Notes: generated by a model from the sequence alone, not told the origin. A DNA stretch of 64,000 nt from Polaribacter sp. ALD11 (GCF_002831685.1 NZ_CP025119.1:345001-409000); one strand, 5' to 3'. Numbered from the stretch's first letter, positions 17,484-27,377 are shown. Made by a program: numbers and translations.

Positions 17484-19847
17484 TTGGTTAAATTGACGCT
17501 TCAAAATACTTCAAAAATATATCTCTTGAATAGTTACTTAGATTCTTTAAACGAAGCTCAAAAGCAAGCTGTTTTGCAAAAAGATGGCCCAATGATTATT
17601 ATTGCTGGAGCAGGTTCTGGTAAAACACGTGTATTAACCTATAGAATTGCTCATTTAATGAAGCAAGGTGTAGACTCGTTTAATATTTTATCGCTCACGT
17701 TTACAAACAAGGCGGCTAAAGAAATGAAGGCAAGAATTGCTTCTGTTGTTGGGCAAAGTGAAGCCAAAAACCTTTGGATGGGAACTTTTCACTCGGTTTT
17801 TGCACGTATTTTACGTTCAGAAGCAGACAAGTTAGGCTTTCCTACAAACTTTACAATTTACGATTCGCAAGATTCTGTCCGTTTAATAAGTTCAATTATT
17901 AAAGAAATGGGGTTAGACAGAGAACGGTACAAACCAAAACAGATTTTAGGTCGAATTTCCTCATTTAAAAATAGTTTAATCACGGTTAAGGCATATTTTA
18001 ATAGTCCAGATTTACAAGAAGCAGATTTACATGCAAGCAGGCCAAAAGTTGGCGATATTTATAGAATCTATGTAGACAGGTGTTTTAAGGCAGGTGCAAT
18101 GGATTTTGATGATTTATTATTAAGGACCAATGAATTATTGGCTCGTTTTCCAGAAACTTTGGCAAAATACCAAGACCGTTTTCGTTATATTATGGTAGAT
18201 GAGTATCAAGATACAAATCACTCACAATATATTATCGTAAGAGCTTTGGCAGATAAATTTGGTAATATTTGTGTTGTTGGAGACGATTCTCAAAGTATCT
18301 ATAGTTTTAGGGGAGCAAATATTCAGAATATTTTAAATTTTCAGAAAGATTATCCTGATGTTAAAACCTTTAAATTAGAGCAGAATTACAGGTCTACAAG
18401 TAACATTGTAAATGCAGCAAATTCTGTTATAGAAAAAAATAAAACAAAATTAGATAAAGAAGTATGGACCTCTAATGATGCAGGAGATGCCATAAATGTA
18501 ATGCGAACTATTTCTGATGGAGAAGAAGGACGTTTTGTAGCGCAATCTATTTGGGAAAACCAAATGAACCATCAGTTAAGTTTAGATAGCTTTTGTGTTC
18601 TCTATAGAACAAATTCACAGTCTAGAGCAATTGAAGACGCGTTACGTAAAAAAGGACTTGATTATAAAATTTACGGAGGAATTTCCTTTTATCAGAGAAA
18701 AGAGATTAAAGACATTTTGTCTTACTTAAGGATTTTAATCAACCCGAATGACGAAGAAGCATTAAAAAGAATTATCAATTATCCTGCTCGTGGAATTGGA
18801 GCAACAACGATTGATAAGCTAACAATCGCAGCAAACCATTATAAAAAATCGATTTTCGATATTATAAAATATATTGATAAAATCGATTTAAAAATAAATG
18901 CAGGAACTAAGAATAAGCTTCGTAATTTCATGAATATGATGCAAAGTCTGCAAATAGAATCGCAAACAAAAAATGCGTTTGAAATTGCAGAAATTGTTGT
19001 GAAAAAGGCGCAGTTAATAAAAGATTTAGAAAAAGACGGAACACCAGAAGCTGTAAGTAAAGTAGAAAATGTTCAAGAACTTTTAAACGGTATTAAAGAT
19101 TTTATTACAGATAAGATTGAAGAAGGTAATGATGCTTCTTTAACCACCTTTTTAGAAGATGTTGCTTTGGCTACAGATTTCGATTCAGAAAAAAACGACG
19201 ATAAGCCAACGGTTTCTTTAATGACCATTCACCAGTCTAAAGGATTAGAATATGCGTATGTGTATGTTGTTGGTTTAGAAGAAAATTTATTTCCTTCTGC
19301 CATGAGTATGAATACCCGAAGTGAACTAGAGGAGGAGCGTAGGTTGTTTTATGTTGCGCTAACAAGAGCAGAAAAAGTAGCTTATTTAACGTATGCACAA
19401 ACACGTTACAGATGGGGTAAATTAGTCGATGCAGAACCAAGTAGGTTTTTAGAAGAAATAGACGATCAATATTTATTTTACATTACTCCAAAAGTAACCA
19501 ACCCAATAATAAATAACTTTTTAGATAAGAGTATTTTTGATGATGCGCCAAAAGGAATTCGTTTTCAGAAACCAATTCAACGTAAAAAAATGGAACGTGA
19601 GATTTCTAAAAAGAAGGAAATTGTAATTCCTAAAAACTTAAAAAAGATTTCTCAGGTTACACCAAAAATGAATCTCTTTGATGGAGATATTATTGTAGGA
19701 AATATTGTAGAACACAATAGATTTGGCACAGGAACCGTTATAGGAATGGAAGGTAAGGGGCCAGATAAAAAAGCAGAAATTCAGTTTGCAACCGCAGGAA
19801 AAAAGAAATTATTGCTACAATTTGCTAAATTAAAAGTGATTGGCTAA
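17484..19847 (+). CDS. UvrD/PcrA-type ATP-dependent DNA helicase (SF1A)
   Basis: A 3'-5' repair or replication helicase. Motifs in order: LNEAQKQAV (Q motif), AGAGSGKTRV (Walker A), LTFTNKAAKEM, VDEYQDTN (Walker B), GDDSQSIYSFRGA, LEQNYRS, SLMTIHQSKGLE and LFYVALTRAE. The C-terminal Tudor-like part (VEHNRFGTGTVIGMEG) is that of PcrA/UvrD. There is no ATG start: a TTG at 17484 has an AAGGA sequence close upstream, while a TTG at 17526 (LNSYLDSLNE) gives an N-terminus nearer to relatives. Either yields an intact enzyme of 773-787 residues. Confidence 0.92.
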   Translation: MVKLTLQNTSKIYLLNSYLDSLNEAQKQAVLQKDGPMIIIAGAGSGKTRVLTYRIAHLMKQGVDSFNILSLTFTNKAAKEMKARIASVVGQSEAKNLWMGTFHSVFARILRSEADKLGFPTNFTIYDSQDSVRLISSIIKEMGLDRERYKPKQILGRISSFKNSLITVKAYFNSPDLQEADLHASRPKVGDIYRIYVDRCFKAGAMDFDDLLLRTNELLARFPETLAKYQDRFRYIMVDEYQDTNHSQYIIVRALADKFGNICVVGDDSQSIYSFRGANIQNILNFQKDYPDVKTFKLEQNYRSTSNIVNAANSVIEKNKTKLDKEVWTSNDAGDAINVMRTISDGEEGRFVAQSIWENQMNHQLSLDSFCVLYRTNSQSRAIEDALRKKGLDYKIYGGISFYQRKEIKDILSYLRILINPNDEEALKRIINYPARGIGATTIDKLTIAANHYKKSIFDIIKYIDKIDLKINAGTKNKLRNFMNMMQSLQIESQTKNAFEIAEIVVKKAQLIKDLEKDGTPEAVSKVENVQELLNGIKDFITDKIEEGNDASLTTFLEDVALATDFDSEKNDDKPTVSLMTIHQSKGLEYAYVYVVGLEENLFPSAMSMNTRSELEEERRLFYVALTRAEKVAYLTYAQTRYRWGKLVDAEPSRFLEEIDDQYLFYITPKVTNPIINNFLDKSIFDDAPKGIRFQKPIQRKKMEREISKKKEIVIPKNLKKISQVTPKMNLFDGDIIVGNIVEHNRFGTGTVIGMEGKGPDKKAEIQFATAGKKKLLLQFAKLKVIG

Positions 19848-19912
19848 AAATCATTCAAAAAACTAAAAATAAATTGTTATTTTGCAACACTAAATAACTA
19901 CAAGGTATAAAT

Positions 19913-19970
19913 TGTCCGTTCGAGTGTTTTCTTTTGATTGAAATGACAAAGGAAATGTATCGAGAACACA
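19913..19970. repeat. Flavobacterial dispersed palindromic repeat (GTTCGAGTG...ATCGAGAAC)
   Basis: The segment opens GTCCGTTCGAGTG and closes TGTATCGAGAACAC, an imperfect inverted repeat. I recognise this type from intergenic regions of flavobacteria, where the same end motifs recur. Only one copy is seen in this window. Confidence 0.5.
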
Positions 19971-19986
19971 CTTCAAAAATAAATAA

Positions 19987-20640
19987 ATGACATTCGATTT
20001 AGAATATAATTCAGAAAGACCGTTAATGATAATACCAGAATACGGCAGACATATACAAAAATTAGTAGACCATTGTTTAGCTTTAGAAACTAAAGAAGAA
20101 CGAGATAAAATGGCAAAGGCAATTGTAGATGTAATGGGAAATTTACAGCCACATTTACGTGACGTTCCAGATTTTAAACACAAACTTTGGGATCAGTTGT
20201 ATATTATGGCAGATTTTAAATTAGATGTAGAATCTCCTTACCCACAGCCATCAAAGGAAGAATTAAGAGAAAAGCCAGAAGGTTTAGCATACCCAAAATC
20301 TGCATCTAGATACCGCTATTATGGTAACAATATTCAAACCATGATAGATATTGCTTTGAGTTGGGAAGATGGAGATAAAAAGGAAGCATTGGTTTTTACC
20401 GTTGCAAATCACATGAAAAAATGCTATTTAAACTGGAATAAAGACACGGTTGACGATGCAGTGATTTTTAAGCATTTATTCGATTTATCTGATGGGAAAA
20501 TTGATTTAAGAGAAACTGAAGAAGCTCTTTCTGAAAGCAAAAATTTGTTAAGAAAAAGAAGTACTCAAGGACAAAGTACCTCGAAAACCACGTATAAGAA
20601 ACCACAGCATAGTAATCAAAATAAAAACAGAAAAAGATAA
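19987..20640 (+). CDS. DUF4290 domain-containing protein
   Basis: This 217-residue cytosolic protein begins MTFDLEYNSERPLMIIPEYG, the DUF4290 signature. It continues with HIQKLVDHCLALETKEERDK and PHLRDVPDFKHKLWDQLYIM and has a low-complexity Lys/Gln/Asn-rich tail from about residue 190. The family is found in Bacteroidetes and has no known function. It lies 6 bp ahead of murA, a linkage that suggests co-transcription with cell-wall synthesis. Confidence 0.88.
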   Translation: MTFDLEYNSERPLMIIPEYGRHIQKLVDHCLALETKEERDKMAKAIVDVMGNLQPHLRDVPDFKHKLWDQLYIMADFKLDVESPYPQPSKEELREKPEGLAYPKSASRYRYYGNNIQTMIDIALSWEDGDKKEALVFTVANHMKKCYLNWNKDTVDDAVIFKHLFDLSDGKIDLRETEEALSESKNLLRKRSTQGQSTSKTTYKKPQHSNQNKNRKR

Positions 20641-20646
20641 GAGTCT

Positions 20647-21957
20647 ATGGCATCATTTAAAATTGAAGGCGGTCATAAATTAAAAGGAACCATTACTCCG
20701 CAAGGAGCAAAAAATGAAGTTTTACAGATACTTTGTGCCGTTTTATTAACTCCAGAAAAAGTAGTTGTAAACAATGTTCCAGATATTATTGATGTAAATA
20801 AACTAATTTTTATTCTTGGAGAATTAGGAGTAAAAGTAGATAAATTAAGTAGAAACTCTTATTCATTTCAGGCAGATGAAATTAATTTAGATTATTTAGA
20901 ATCTGCAGATTTTAAAAGAGATGGAAGTTCTTTAAGAGGGTCAATTATGATTGTTGGTCCGTTATTAGCTCGTTTTGGTCGAGGGTATATTCCGCGTCCT
21001 GGAGGAGATAAAATAGGAAGAAGAAGACTAGATACACATTTCGAGGGCTTTATTAGATTAGGTGCAAAATTCCGTTATAATAAAGAAGAATATTTTTACG
21101 GAGTAGAAGCAGAAGAGTTACACGGAACGGAAATGTTGTTAGATGAAGCCTCTGTAACCGGAACGGCTAATATTTTAATGGCAGCTGTTCTAGCAACAGG
21201 AGCCACTAAAATTTACAATGCAGCTTGCGAACCATACATTCAACAACTATGTAAAATGTTGAATTCTATGGGAGCAAAAATTTCTGGAGTTGGTTCTAAT
21301 TTACTAACTATTGAAGGAGTAACTTTTTTAGGTGGTTGTGAGCATACAGTTTTACCAGACATGATTGAAATTGGCTCTTGGATTGGTGTTGCAGTGATGA
21401 CACGCTCTGAGTTAACAATTAAAAATGTTAGTTGGGAAAACCTTGGGCAAATACCTAATGTATTTAGAAAACTAGGAGTTCAATTAGAGAAAAAAGGTGA
21501 TGATATTTACATTCCAGAACAAGAATCTTATGAGATTCAGAATTATATAGATGGTTCTGTTTTAACAGTAGCAGATGCACCTTGGCCTGGTTTTACCCCC
21601 GATTTATTAAGTATCGTTTTAGTAATTGCAACACAAGCAAAAGGAACCGTGCTAATACATCAAAAGATGTTTGAAAGCAGATTATTTTTTGTTGACAAAT
21701 TAATTGATATGGGAGCAAAAGTTATTTTGTGTGATCCTCATAGAGCAACAGTAATTGGAATGAATTTTGAAAGCTCATTAAAAGCAACCAAAATGACATC
21801 ACCAGATATTAGAGCAGGAATTTCTTTACTAATCGCTGCATTATCTGCTAAAGGAACCTCAATAATCAATAATATAGAGCAAATAGATAGAGGCTATGAG
21901 AATATTGAAGCTCGTTTAAAATCTATTGGTGCTAAGATTGAAAGAATTAATGAGTAA
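20647..21957 (+). CDS. murA: UDP-N-acetylglucosamine 1-carboxyvinyltransferase (Asp in place of Cys115)
   Basis: MurA transfers enolpyruvate from PEP to UDP-GlcNAc, the first committed step of peptidoglycan synthesis. The 436-residue protein shows PQGAKNEVLQILCAVLL at the N-terminus, the catalytic loop PRPGGDKIGRRRLDTHFEGF (118-137), DEASVTGTANILMAAVLA and the C-terminal DIRAGISLLIAALSAKG. The loop residue that is Cys115 in E. coli (PGGCxIG) is Asp121 here. Asp at this place keeps activity but removes the target of fosfomycin, as known from mycobacterial and chlamydial MurA. Confidence 0.95.
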   Translation: MASFKIEGGHKLKGTITPQGAKNEVLQILCAVLLTPEKVVVNNVPDIIDVNKLIFILGELGVKVDKLSRNSYSFQADEINLDYLESADFKRDGSSLRGSIMIVGPLLARFGRGYIPRPGGDKIGRRRLDTHFEGFIRLGAKFRYNKEEYFYGVEAEELHGTEMLLDEASVTGTANILMAAVLATGATKIYNAACEPYIQQLCKMLNSMGAKISGVGSNLLTIEGVTFLGGCEHTVLPDMIEIGSWIGVAVMTRSELTIKNVSWENLGQIPNVFRKLGVQLEKKGDDIYIPEQESYEIQNYIDGSVLTVADAPWPGFTPDLLSIVLVIATQAKGTVLIHQKMFESRLFFVDKLIDMGAKVILCDPHRATVIGMNFESSLKATKMTSPDIRAGISLLIAALSAKGTSIINNIEQIDRGYENIEARLKSIGAKIERINE

Positions 21958-22012
21958 AAAAAAATGATGAATAAGAAAAAGTGTTTTATGAATTTAAAAT
22001 AAATACTTTTTA

Positions 22013-22564
22013 ATGATGATACGGAATTTATATAACGAAGAATGGAAAAAAATTGAGTTTGATGAAAAAGTTTCTATAAAAAAGAAATTTAAAATTTCAA
22101 ATTTTGGTAGAGTTATTTATTGCGAAGGCGATAAAGAATCGTTAAGAAAAAAGAGTTTCATTAACGATTATGAAACTATTTCATTAAAACAAGCAGTAAA
22201 TAACAAATCTACAAGTAGATATGTTCACAAACTCGTTGCCCAACATTTTTTAGAAAAAGAAAATGAAGAACAAGTTTTTGTTTTACATATTAATTATGAT
22301 AAAAATGACAATACTGTAGAAAATTTAAAATGGGCAACTAAACGAGAAAAAGAATTACATCAGTTTAAAAACCCAGTATTTATAGAATCTCGAAAAAACA
22401 TTAAAACCAATTATAAGCTTAGTGTAGGGAAAGTAAAAATTATAAAAAAACAACTTCAAAATAAAAAAAATAGAATTACCATGATTGCTAAGCGTTTTGG
22501 AGTTTCAGATATGCAAATTCATAGAATAAAATCTGGTGAAAATTGGGCTCATGTTACTATTTAA
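22013..22564 (+). CDS. Stand-alone NUMOD4/HNH endonuclease-like protein
   Basis: This 183-residue protein opens with a NUMOD4-like motif (YNEEWKKIEFDEKVSIKKKF, then KISNFGRVIY), has an HNH segment with VLHINYDKNDNTVENLKWAT (about 99-118), and ends in a small HTH-like region (MIAKRFGVSDMQIHRIKSG). The layout is that of homing endonucleases, but it stands alone between murA and grpE with no intron or intein in either. Start is the first ATG of an ATGATG pair. It has its own terminator. It may be a selfish leftover or a domesticated nuclease; activity is unproven. Confidence 0.78.
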   Translation: MMIRNLYNEEWKKIEFDEKVSIKKKFKISNFGRVIYCEGDKESLRKKSFINDYETISLKQAVNNKSTSRYVHKLVAQHFLEKENEEQVFVLHINYDKNDNTVENLKWATKREKELHQFKNPVFIESRKNIKTNYKLSVGKVKIIKKQLQNKKNRITMIAKRFGVSDMQIHRIKSGENWAHVTI

Positions 22565-22569
22565 GAATA

Positions 22570-22599
22570 AAAAAAGTGTCAGTCTGACACTTTTTTTTT
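22570..22599 (+). terminator. Terminator after the HNH gene
   Basis: AGTGTC pairs with GACACT across a 5-base loop, extended by A/T pairs, and is followed by nine T. Confidence 0.85.
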
Positions 22600-22651
22600 G
22601 TTGGCAACATTTTTGCCAATATAGAGTAGACAATTTAACGATTACAAAGAA

Positions 22652-23200
22652 ATGAGTAAGAAAGACAAAATAAAAGAAGAGGAAATAAAAAACGAACAAG
22701 AAAATGTTCAAGTTGAAGAAAATCAAGAAGTTGAGGTGGAGGCTGTAATAGAGGAACCAACAACCGAAGAATTACTTCAAGCAGAAAAAGATAAGTTTTT
22801 GCGTTTGTTTGCGGAGTTCGAAAACTATAAAAAAAGAACAAGTAGAGAAAGAGTAGAGCTGTTTAAAACAGCAGGACAAGAATTAATGACATCTTTACTG
22901 CCAATTATTGATGATTTCGAACGTGCGCTGCCACATATTGAAGATGATAAAGAAGCAGGAGAACTAAGAAAAGGAGTTTTATTAATTTATCAAAAATTCT
23001 ACAATACTTTAGAGCTAAAAGGCTTATCTAGGTTAGAAACAAATGCTGGTGATGCTTTCGATGCAGAAATTCACGAAGCAATTACACAAATACCTGCACC
23101 ATCAGAAGATTTAAAAGGTAAAGTTATAGACTGTGTAGAAAAAGGATATAAGTTAGGTGACAAAATTATTCGTTATCCAAAGGTAGTTATCGGACAGTAA
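22652..23200 (+). CDS. grpE: Nucleotide exchange factor GrpE
   Basis: GrpE releases ADP from DnaK. The 182-residue protein has a very acidic, disordered start (KIKEEEIKNEQENVQVEENQ), a long coiled-coil with LLQAEKDKFLRLFAEFENYK, and the beta-wing signature ending AFDAEIHEAITQIPA...GKVIDCVEKGYKLGDKIIR. It is followed after 65 bp by dnaJ, the usual pair; dnaK is not in the window. Confidence 0.95.
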   Translation: MSKKDKIKEEEIKNEQENVQVEENQEVEVEAVIEEPTTEELLQAEKDKFLRLFAEFENYKKRTSRERVELFKTAGQELMTSLLPIIDDFERALPHIEDDKEAGELRKGVLLIYQKFYNTLELKGLSRLETNAGDAFDAEIHEAITQIPAPSEDLKGKVIDCVEKGYKLGDKIIRYPKVVIGQ

Positions 23201-23201
23201 T

Positions 23202-23255
23202 TTACAATTAACAATGTACAATTACCACTAATCACTGATTACTGTTAATTGATAA
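23202..23255. repeat. AT-rich inverted-repeat spacer between grpE and dnaJ
   Basis: CAATTAAC near the left end and GTTAATTG near the right form an inverted repeat, with further CAATTA words between. Similar low-complexity TTAAC/CAATTA tracts occur before parC (5960-6000). It may be a processing hairpin; no specific function can be assigned. Confidence 0.35.
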
Positions 23256-23265
23256 TTGAAACAAA

Positions 23266-24408
23266 ATGGCAAAACAAGATTTTTACGAAATATTAGGTCT
23301 TTCAAAATCTGCTTCGCAAGCAGAAATTAAGAAAGGCTATAGAAAAATGGCTATTAAATATCACCCGGACAAGAACCCAGATGATAAAAGTGCTGAAGAA
23401 AACTTTAAAAAGGCTGCAGAAGCTTATGAAATATTAAGTGACGAAAATAAAAGAGCACGTTATGACCAATATGGTCATGCTGGTTTTGAAGGACCTCAAG
23501 GCGGCGGCGGTTTTGGCGGCGGCGGAATGGATATGGATGACATATTTAGTCAATTTGGAGATATTTTCGGCGGTGGCGGAGGTGGTTTCGGCGGAGGCTT
23601 TGGTGGTTTTGGCGGTGGCGGAGGTCAACGTCAGGCAAGAGTTAAAGGAAGCAATATGCGAATTCGTGTAAAACTTACTTTAGAAGAAATAGCAAAAGGT
23701 GTTGAAAAGAAAGTAAAAGTTAGACGTAAGGTTCAAGCAGATGGGGTTTCTTATAAAACATGTACTACTTGTAATGGTTCTGGTCAACAGATGCGTGTTA
23801 CCAACACTATTTTAGGTAGAATGCAAACAGCAACAACTTGTGGAACTTGTTCTGGAGCTGGAGAAATTATAAGCAGTAAACCAAATGATGCAGATGCACA
23901 AGGTTTAATTATTAGAGAAGAAACTGTTCCTATAAATATTCCTGCAGGAGTAACAGAAGGGGTTCAATTGAAAGTAGGAGGGAAAGGTAATGAAGCACCC
24001 GGTAAGAACTCGATTGCGGGTGACCTATTAGTTTTAATTGAAGAAATTCAGCACGAAACTTTAAAGAGAGAGGGAACTAACATTCATTACGATTTGTATG
24101 TTAATTTTTCTGAAGCTGTTTTAGGAACCAGTAAAGAGGTTGATACTGTTACAGGAAAAGTTAAAATTAAAATTGATGCAGGTACACAATCTGGTAAGAT
24201 TTTAAGACTAAAAGGAAAAGGTTTACCAAGTATTGAAAGATATGGAACTGGAGATTTCTTAATTCATATTAATGTTTGGACGCCTCAAGAATTAAATAAA
24301 GAGCAAAAACAATTCTTTGAAAAAATGGCTGATAGTGAGAATTTTACACCAGCTCCGAATAAGTCGGATAAATCATTTTTTGAAAAAGTAAAAGATATGT
24401 TTTCATAG
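23266..24408 (+). CDS. dnaJ: Chaperone DnaJ with a single zinc site
   Basis: DnaJ is the Hsp40 partner of DnaK. The 380-residue protein has a J domain with the HPD motif (AIKYHPDKNPDDK), a long Gly/Phe-rich linker (about 77-122), a zinc domain, and two client-binding domains (IPAGVTEGVQLKVGGKGNEA). Canonical DnaJ has four CxxCxGxG motifs; here only two are present, CTTCNGSG and CGTCSGAG, which by spacing correspond to motifs 2 and 3 (zinc site II). Motifs 1 and 4 are gone. Confidence 0.95.
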   Translation: MAKQDFYEILGLSKSASQAEIKKGYRKMAIKYHPDKNPDDKSAEENFKKAAEAYEILSDENKRARYDQYGHAGFEGPQGGGGFGGGGMDMDDIFSQFGDIFGGGGGGFGGGFGGFGGGGGQRQARVKGSNMRIRVKLTLEEIAKGVEKKVKVRRKVQADGVSYKTCTTCNGSGQQMRVTNTILGRMQTATTCGTCSGAGEIISSKPNDADAQGLIIREETVPINIPAGVTEGVQLKVGGKGNEAPGKNSIAGDLLVLIEEIQHETLKREGTNIHYDLYVNFSEAVLGTSKEVDTVTGKVKIKIDAGTQSGKILRLKGKGLPSIERYGTGDFLIHINVWTPQELNKEQKQFFEKMADSENFTPAPNKSDKSFFEKVKDMFS

Positions 24409-24487
24409 ACATATGTTATAATTATAGATTATAATAAAGAAACTTATCAAAAAATAGTTTTTATTATAAGATTTAATATATATTTGT

Positions 24488-24518
24488 AGTGTTGCCGATT
24501 TATCGGCAACACTTTTTC
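24488..24518 (+). terminator. Terminator after dnaJ
   Basis: A perfect 11-bp stem AGTGTTGCCGA/TCGGCAACACT has a 4-base loop and a T-rich tail. Confidence 0.85.
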
Positions 24519-24536
24519 TTTTTCATAGCAATTTTT

Positions 24537-24564
24537 CCCACTCAATTTATTGAGTGGGTTTTTT
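24537..24564 (+). terminator. Second tandem terminator upstream of rnpB
   Basis: The stem CCCACTCAAT/ATTGAGTGGG is followed by six T. With the preceding hairpin it insulates rnpB from dnaJ transcription. Confidence 0.75.
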
Positions 24565-24578
24565 ATGAAAAGAAATTG

Positions 24579-24586
24579 TAGTTTTG
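24579..24586 (+). promoter_or_regulatory. -7 promoter element of rnpB
   Basis: TAGTTTTG matches TAnnTTTG and predicts a start near 24593, just ahead of the first RNase P helix. Confidence 0.6.
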
Positions 24587-24600
24587 TAAAATATTAAAAA

Positions 24601-24905
24601 ATAAGCAGGCTTATCTTATCGACTTGTTTTAACAAGTAGGAAAGTCCGGACACCAAAGAGTATCATAGCGGATAACATCCGTCCAGCGTAAGTTGAGGAC
24701 CAGTGCAACAGAAAGTATGTACAGTTCGGCTGTAGTGAAACCAGGTAAACTCTATGAGGTGCAATGCCATGTATATTAGAGTTTGAGAGCTACTCGCTCG
24801 ATTCTAAAGGGTAGGCAGATGGATTCTAAGAGCAATTTTAGAACTAGATAAATGATAAGAACCTTTTTAAGGGACAGAATTCGGCTTATTAGCCTGCTTT
24901 TTTAA
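24601..24905 (+). ncRNA. rnpB: RNase P RNA, bacterial type A
   Basis: RNase P RNA is the catalytic part that trims tRNA 5' ends. The conserved GGAAAGTCCGGACACC lies at 24639-24654, ACAGAAAGTATG and GTGAAACCAGGTAAACTC follow, and the 3' universal ACAGAATTCGGCTTATTAG-CCTGC ends the molecule. The first bases (AAGCAGGCTTAT) pair with the last (ATTAGCCTGCTT) as helix P1, and a T run after it acts as terminator. It occupies the centre of the 679-bp gene-free stretch 24409-25087; the rest holds terminators and the aconitase promoter. Confidence 0.96.
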
Positions 24906-25047
24906 TATTATTTTAGGTAGATTTTTATATTATGATAAAATACCTTGCTTTTAATTATAAAATCATCAGTATTTAAGAATATAACTTTTCTTTATTCATT
25001 AATTGTAGCTATCTATTATTTATCTTTTAAAATTCACTTAAAAAATG

Positions 25048-25055
25048 TAATTTTG
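25048..25055 (+). promoter_or_regulatory. -7 promoter element upstream of aconitase
   Basis: TAATTTTG matches TAnnTTTG, about 32 bp before the ATG. Confidence 0.5.
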
Positions 25056-25087
25056 TTTTACTTATAATCATAAAATTTAACGAGAAT

Positions 25088-27355
25088 ATGGCTTTTGATA
25101 TTGAGATGATCAAAAAAGTGTACGCAAACGTTGTAGAACGAGTAGATGCCGCACGTGAAATTACAGGAAAACCTTTAACTTTAGCAGAAAAAATATTATA
25201 TAGTCACCTTTGGGATGGAAATCCTAAAAAAGCTTTTTCGAGAGGGAAAGACTATGTAAATTTTGCTCCAGATAGAATTGCTTTACAAGATGCAACCGCG
25301 CAAATGGCTTTGTTGCAATTTATGCAGGCAGGAAAAACGAAAGTTGCTGTTCCTACAACTACACACTGTGATCACTTAATTCAAGCTAAAAATGGTGCAA
25401 GTTCAGATTTACAGTCAGCTTTAAATACAAGTAATGAAGTTTTTAATTTCTTAGAATCTGTATCTAATAAATACGGTTTAGGTTTTTGGAAACCTGGAGC
25501 AGGAATTATTCATCAAGTAGTATTAGAAAATTATGCATTTCCAGGAGGAATGATGATTGGTACAGATTCTCACACAGTAAATGCTGGTGGTTTAGGTATG
25601 GTTGCTATTGGTGTTGGTGGTGCAGATGCAGTAGATGTTATGGCAGGTATGGCTTGGGAATTAAAATTCCCAAAGTTAATTGGAGTTAAGTTAACAGGAA
25701 AACTTTCTGGTTGGACAGCGCCAAAAGATGTAATTTTAAAAGTTGCAGGCATTGTTTCAGCAAAAGGAGGAACAGGAGCAATTGTAGAATATTTTGGTGA
25801 AGGAGCAACTTCTATGTCTTGTACTGGTAAAGGTACTATATGTAATATGGGTGCAGAAATAGGAGCTACAACTTCTACTTTTGGTTATGATGAGTCTATG
25901 GAACGTTATTTACGTGCTACAGATAGAAGTGATGTTGCAGATGCTGCAAATAAAGTAAAAGATTATTTAACGGGAGATACAGAAGTGTATGCAAACCCAG
26001 AACAATATTTTGATCAAGTAATTGAAATAAACTTATCTGAATTAAGCCCTTTATTAAACGGACCATTTACGCCAGATTTATCTACAAAAGCTGGTTCAGA
26101 TATGACTGAGGCTGCTAATAAAAATGATTGGCCTTTAACAGTTGAATGGGGTTTAATAGGTTCTTGTACCAACTCTTCTTATGAAGATTTATCGAGAGCT
26201 TCTTCAATTGCACAACAAGCAATTGATAAAGGTTTAAAGATGAAATCTGAATTAGGAATTAATCCAGGTTCTGAGAAAGTAAGATATACTGCAGATAGAG
26301 ATGGTATTATAGGAATCTTTGAAAAATTAGATGCTAAAATATTTACCAACGCTTGTGGACCATGTATTGGTCAATGGGCACGTTATGAAGATCCTAAAAA
26401 TGCACCTAAGAACTCTATAATTCATTCTTTTAATAGAAACTTTGCAAAACGTGCGGATGGTAATCCTAATACACATGCTTTTGTAGCTTCACCAGAAATG
26501 GTAGCAGCAGTGGCTATTGCTGGTCGTTTAGACTTTAATCCAATTACGGATAAATTAATCAACGAAAACGGTGAAGAAGTAATGTTAGATGAACCGACAG
26601 GATGGGAATTACCTCCAAAAGGTTTTGAAGTAAAAGATGATGGTTATTTAGCGCCAGAAGAAGATGGGAGCCATGTACAAATAGCTGTAAAAAGCGATTC
26701 TGAAAGATTACAATTATTAGAGCCTTTTACGCCTTTAGGAAATGATTTAACAGGTGTAAAGTTACTAATAAAAGCACATGGGAAATGTACCACAGATCAC
26801 ATTTCTATGGCAGGACCATGGTTACGTTATAGAGGTCATTTAGATAATATTTCTAACAATTGTTTAATAGGAGCTGTGAATGCTTTTGGAATGAAAACAA
26901 ATTTTGTTAAAAATCAATTAACAGGTGAGTTTGGTGGTGTACCAGATACTGCTAGAGCTTATAAAGCAGCAGGAGTTAAAACAATTGTTATTGGAGATCA
27001 CAATTATGGTGAAGGTTCTTCTAGAGAGCATGCTGCTATGGAACCAAGACACTTGGGTGTTGCGGCTGTTTTAGTAAAATCTTTTGCTAGAATTCATGAA
27101 ACAAACTTAAAGAAACAAGGAATGTTAGGTTTAACATTTGCAAATGAAGCAGATTACGATTTAATACAAGAAGATGATACTTTTAACTTTGTAGATTTAA
27201 ATGAGTTTGCGCCAAATAAACCTTTAACTATAGAGGTTGTGCATGCAGACGGATCTAAAGATACTATTGTTGTAAATCATACATACAATGAAGGTCAAAT
27301 TGAATGGTACAATGAAGGTTCTGCTTTAAACTTAATAAAGAAAGAAAACGCTTAA
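25088..27355 (+). CDS. acn: Aconitate hydratase (mitochondrial/AcnA-like)
   Basis: Aconitase isomerises citrate to isocitrate in the TCA cycle with a [4Fe-4S] cluster. The 755-residue protein shows [31 protein letters not shown], cluster Cys residues in GSCTNSS and ACGPCIGQW, and the C-terminal swivel domain with [20 protein letters not shown]. The length and the order (swivel domain last) match the mitochondrial-type enzyme. It ends in its own terminator. Confidence 0.96.
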   Translation: MAFDIEMIKKVYANVVERVDAAREITGKPLTLAEKILYSHLWDGNPKKAFSRGKDYVNFAPDRIALQDATAQMALLQFMQAGKTKVAVPTTTHCDHLIQAKNGASSDLQSALNTSNEVFNFLESVSNKYGLGFWKPGAGIIHQVVLENYAFPGGMMIGTDSHTVNAGGLGMVAIGVGGADAVDVMAGMAWELKFPKLIGVKLTGKLSGWTAPKDVILKVAGIVSAKGGTGAIVEYFGEGATSMSCTGKGTICNMGAEIGATTSTFGYDESMERYLRATDRSDVADAANKVKDYLTGDTEVYANPEQYFDQVIEINLSELSPLLNGPFTPDLSTKAGSDMTEAANKNDWPLTVEWGLIGSCTNSSYEDLSRASSIAQQAIDKGLKMKSELGINPGSEKVRYTADRDGIIGIFEKLDAKIFTNACGPCIGQWARYEDPKNAPKNSIIHSFNRNFAKRADGNPNTHAFVASPEMVAAVAIAGRLDFNPITDKLINENGEEVMLDEPTGWELPPKGFEVKDDGYLAPEEDGSHVQIAVKSDSERLQLLEPFTPLGNDLTGVKLLIKAHGKCTTDHISMAGPWLRYRGHLDNISNNCLIGAVNAFGMKTNFVKNQLTGEFGGVPDTARAYKAAGVKTIVIGDHNYGEGSSREHAAMEPRHLGVAAVLVKSFARIHETNLKKQGMLGLTFANEADYDLIQEDDTFNFVDLNEFAPNKPLTIEVVHADGSKDTIVVNHTYNEGQIEWYNEGSALNLIKKENA

Positions 27356-27377
27356 TATTTCTAATGTTTAAATATAA

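Noticed and set aside
23434..23671. Open frames on both strands over the Gly-rich part of dnaJ.
   Set aside because: They are by-products of GGT/GGC codon repeats in the Gly/Phe linker.
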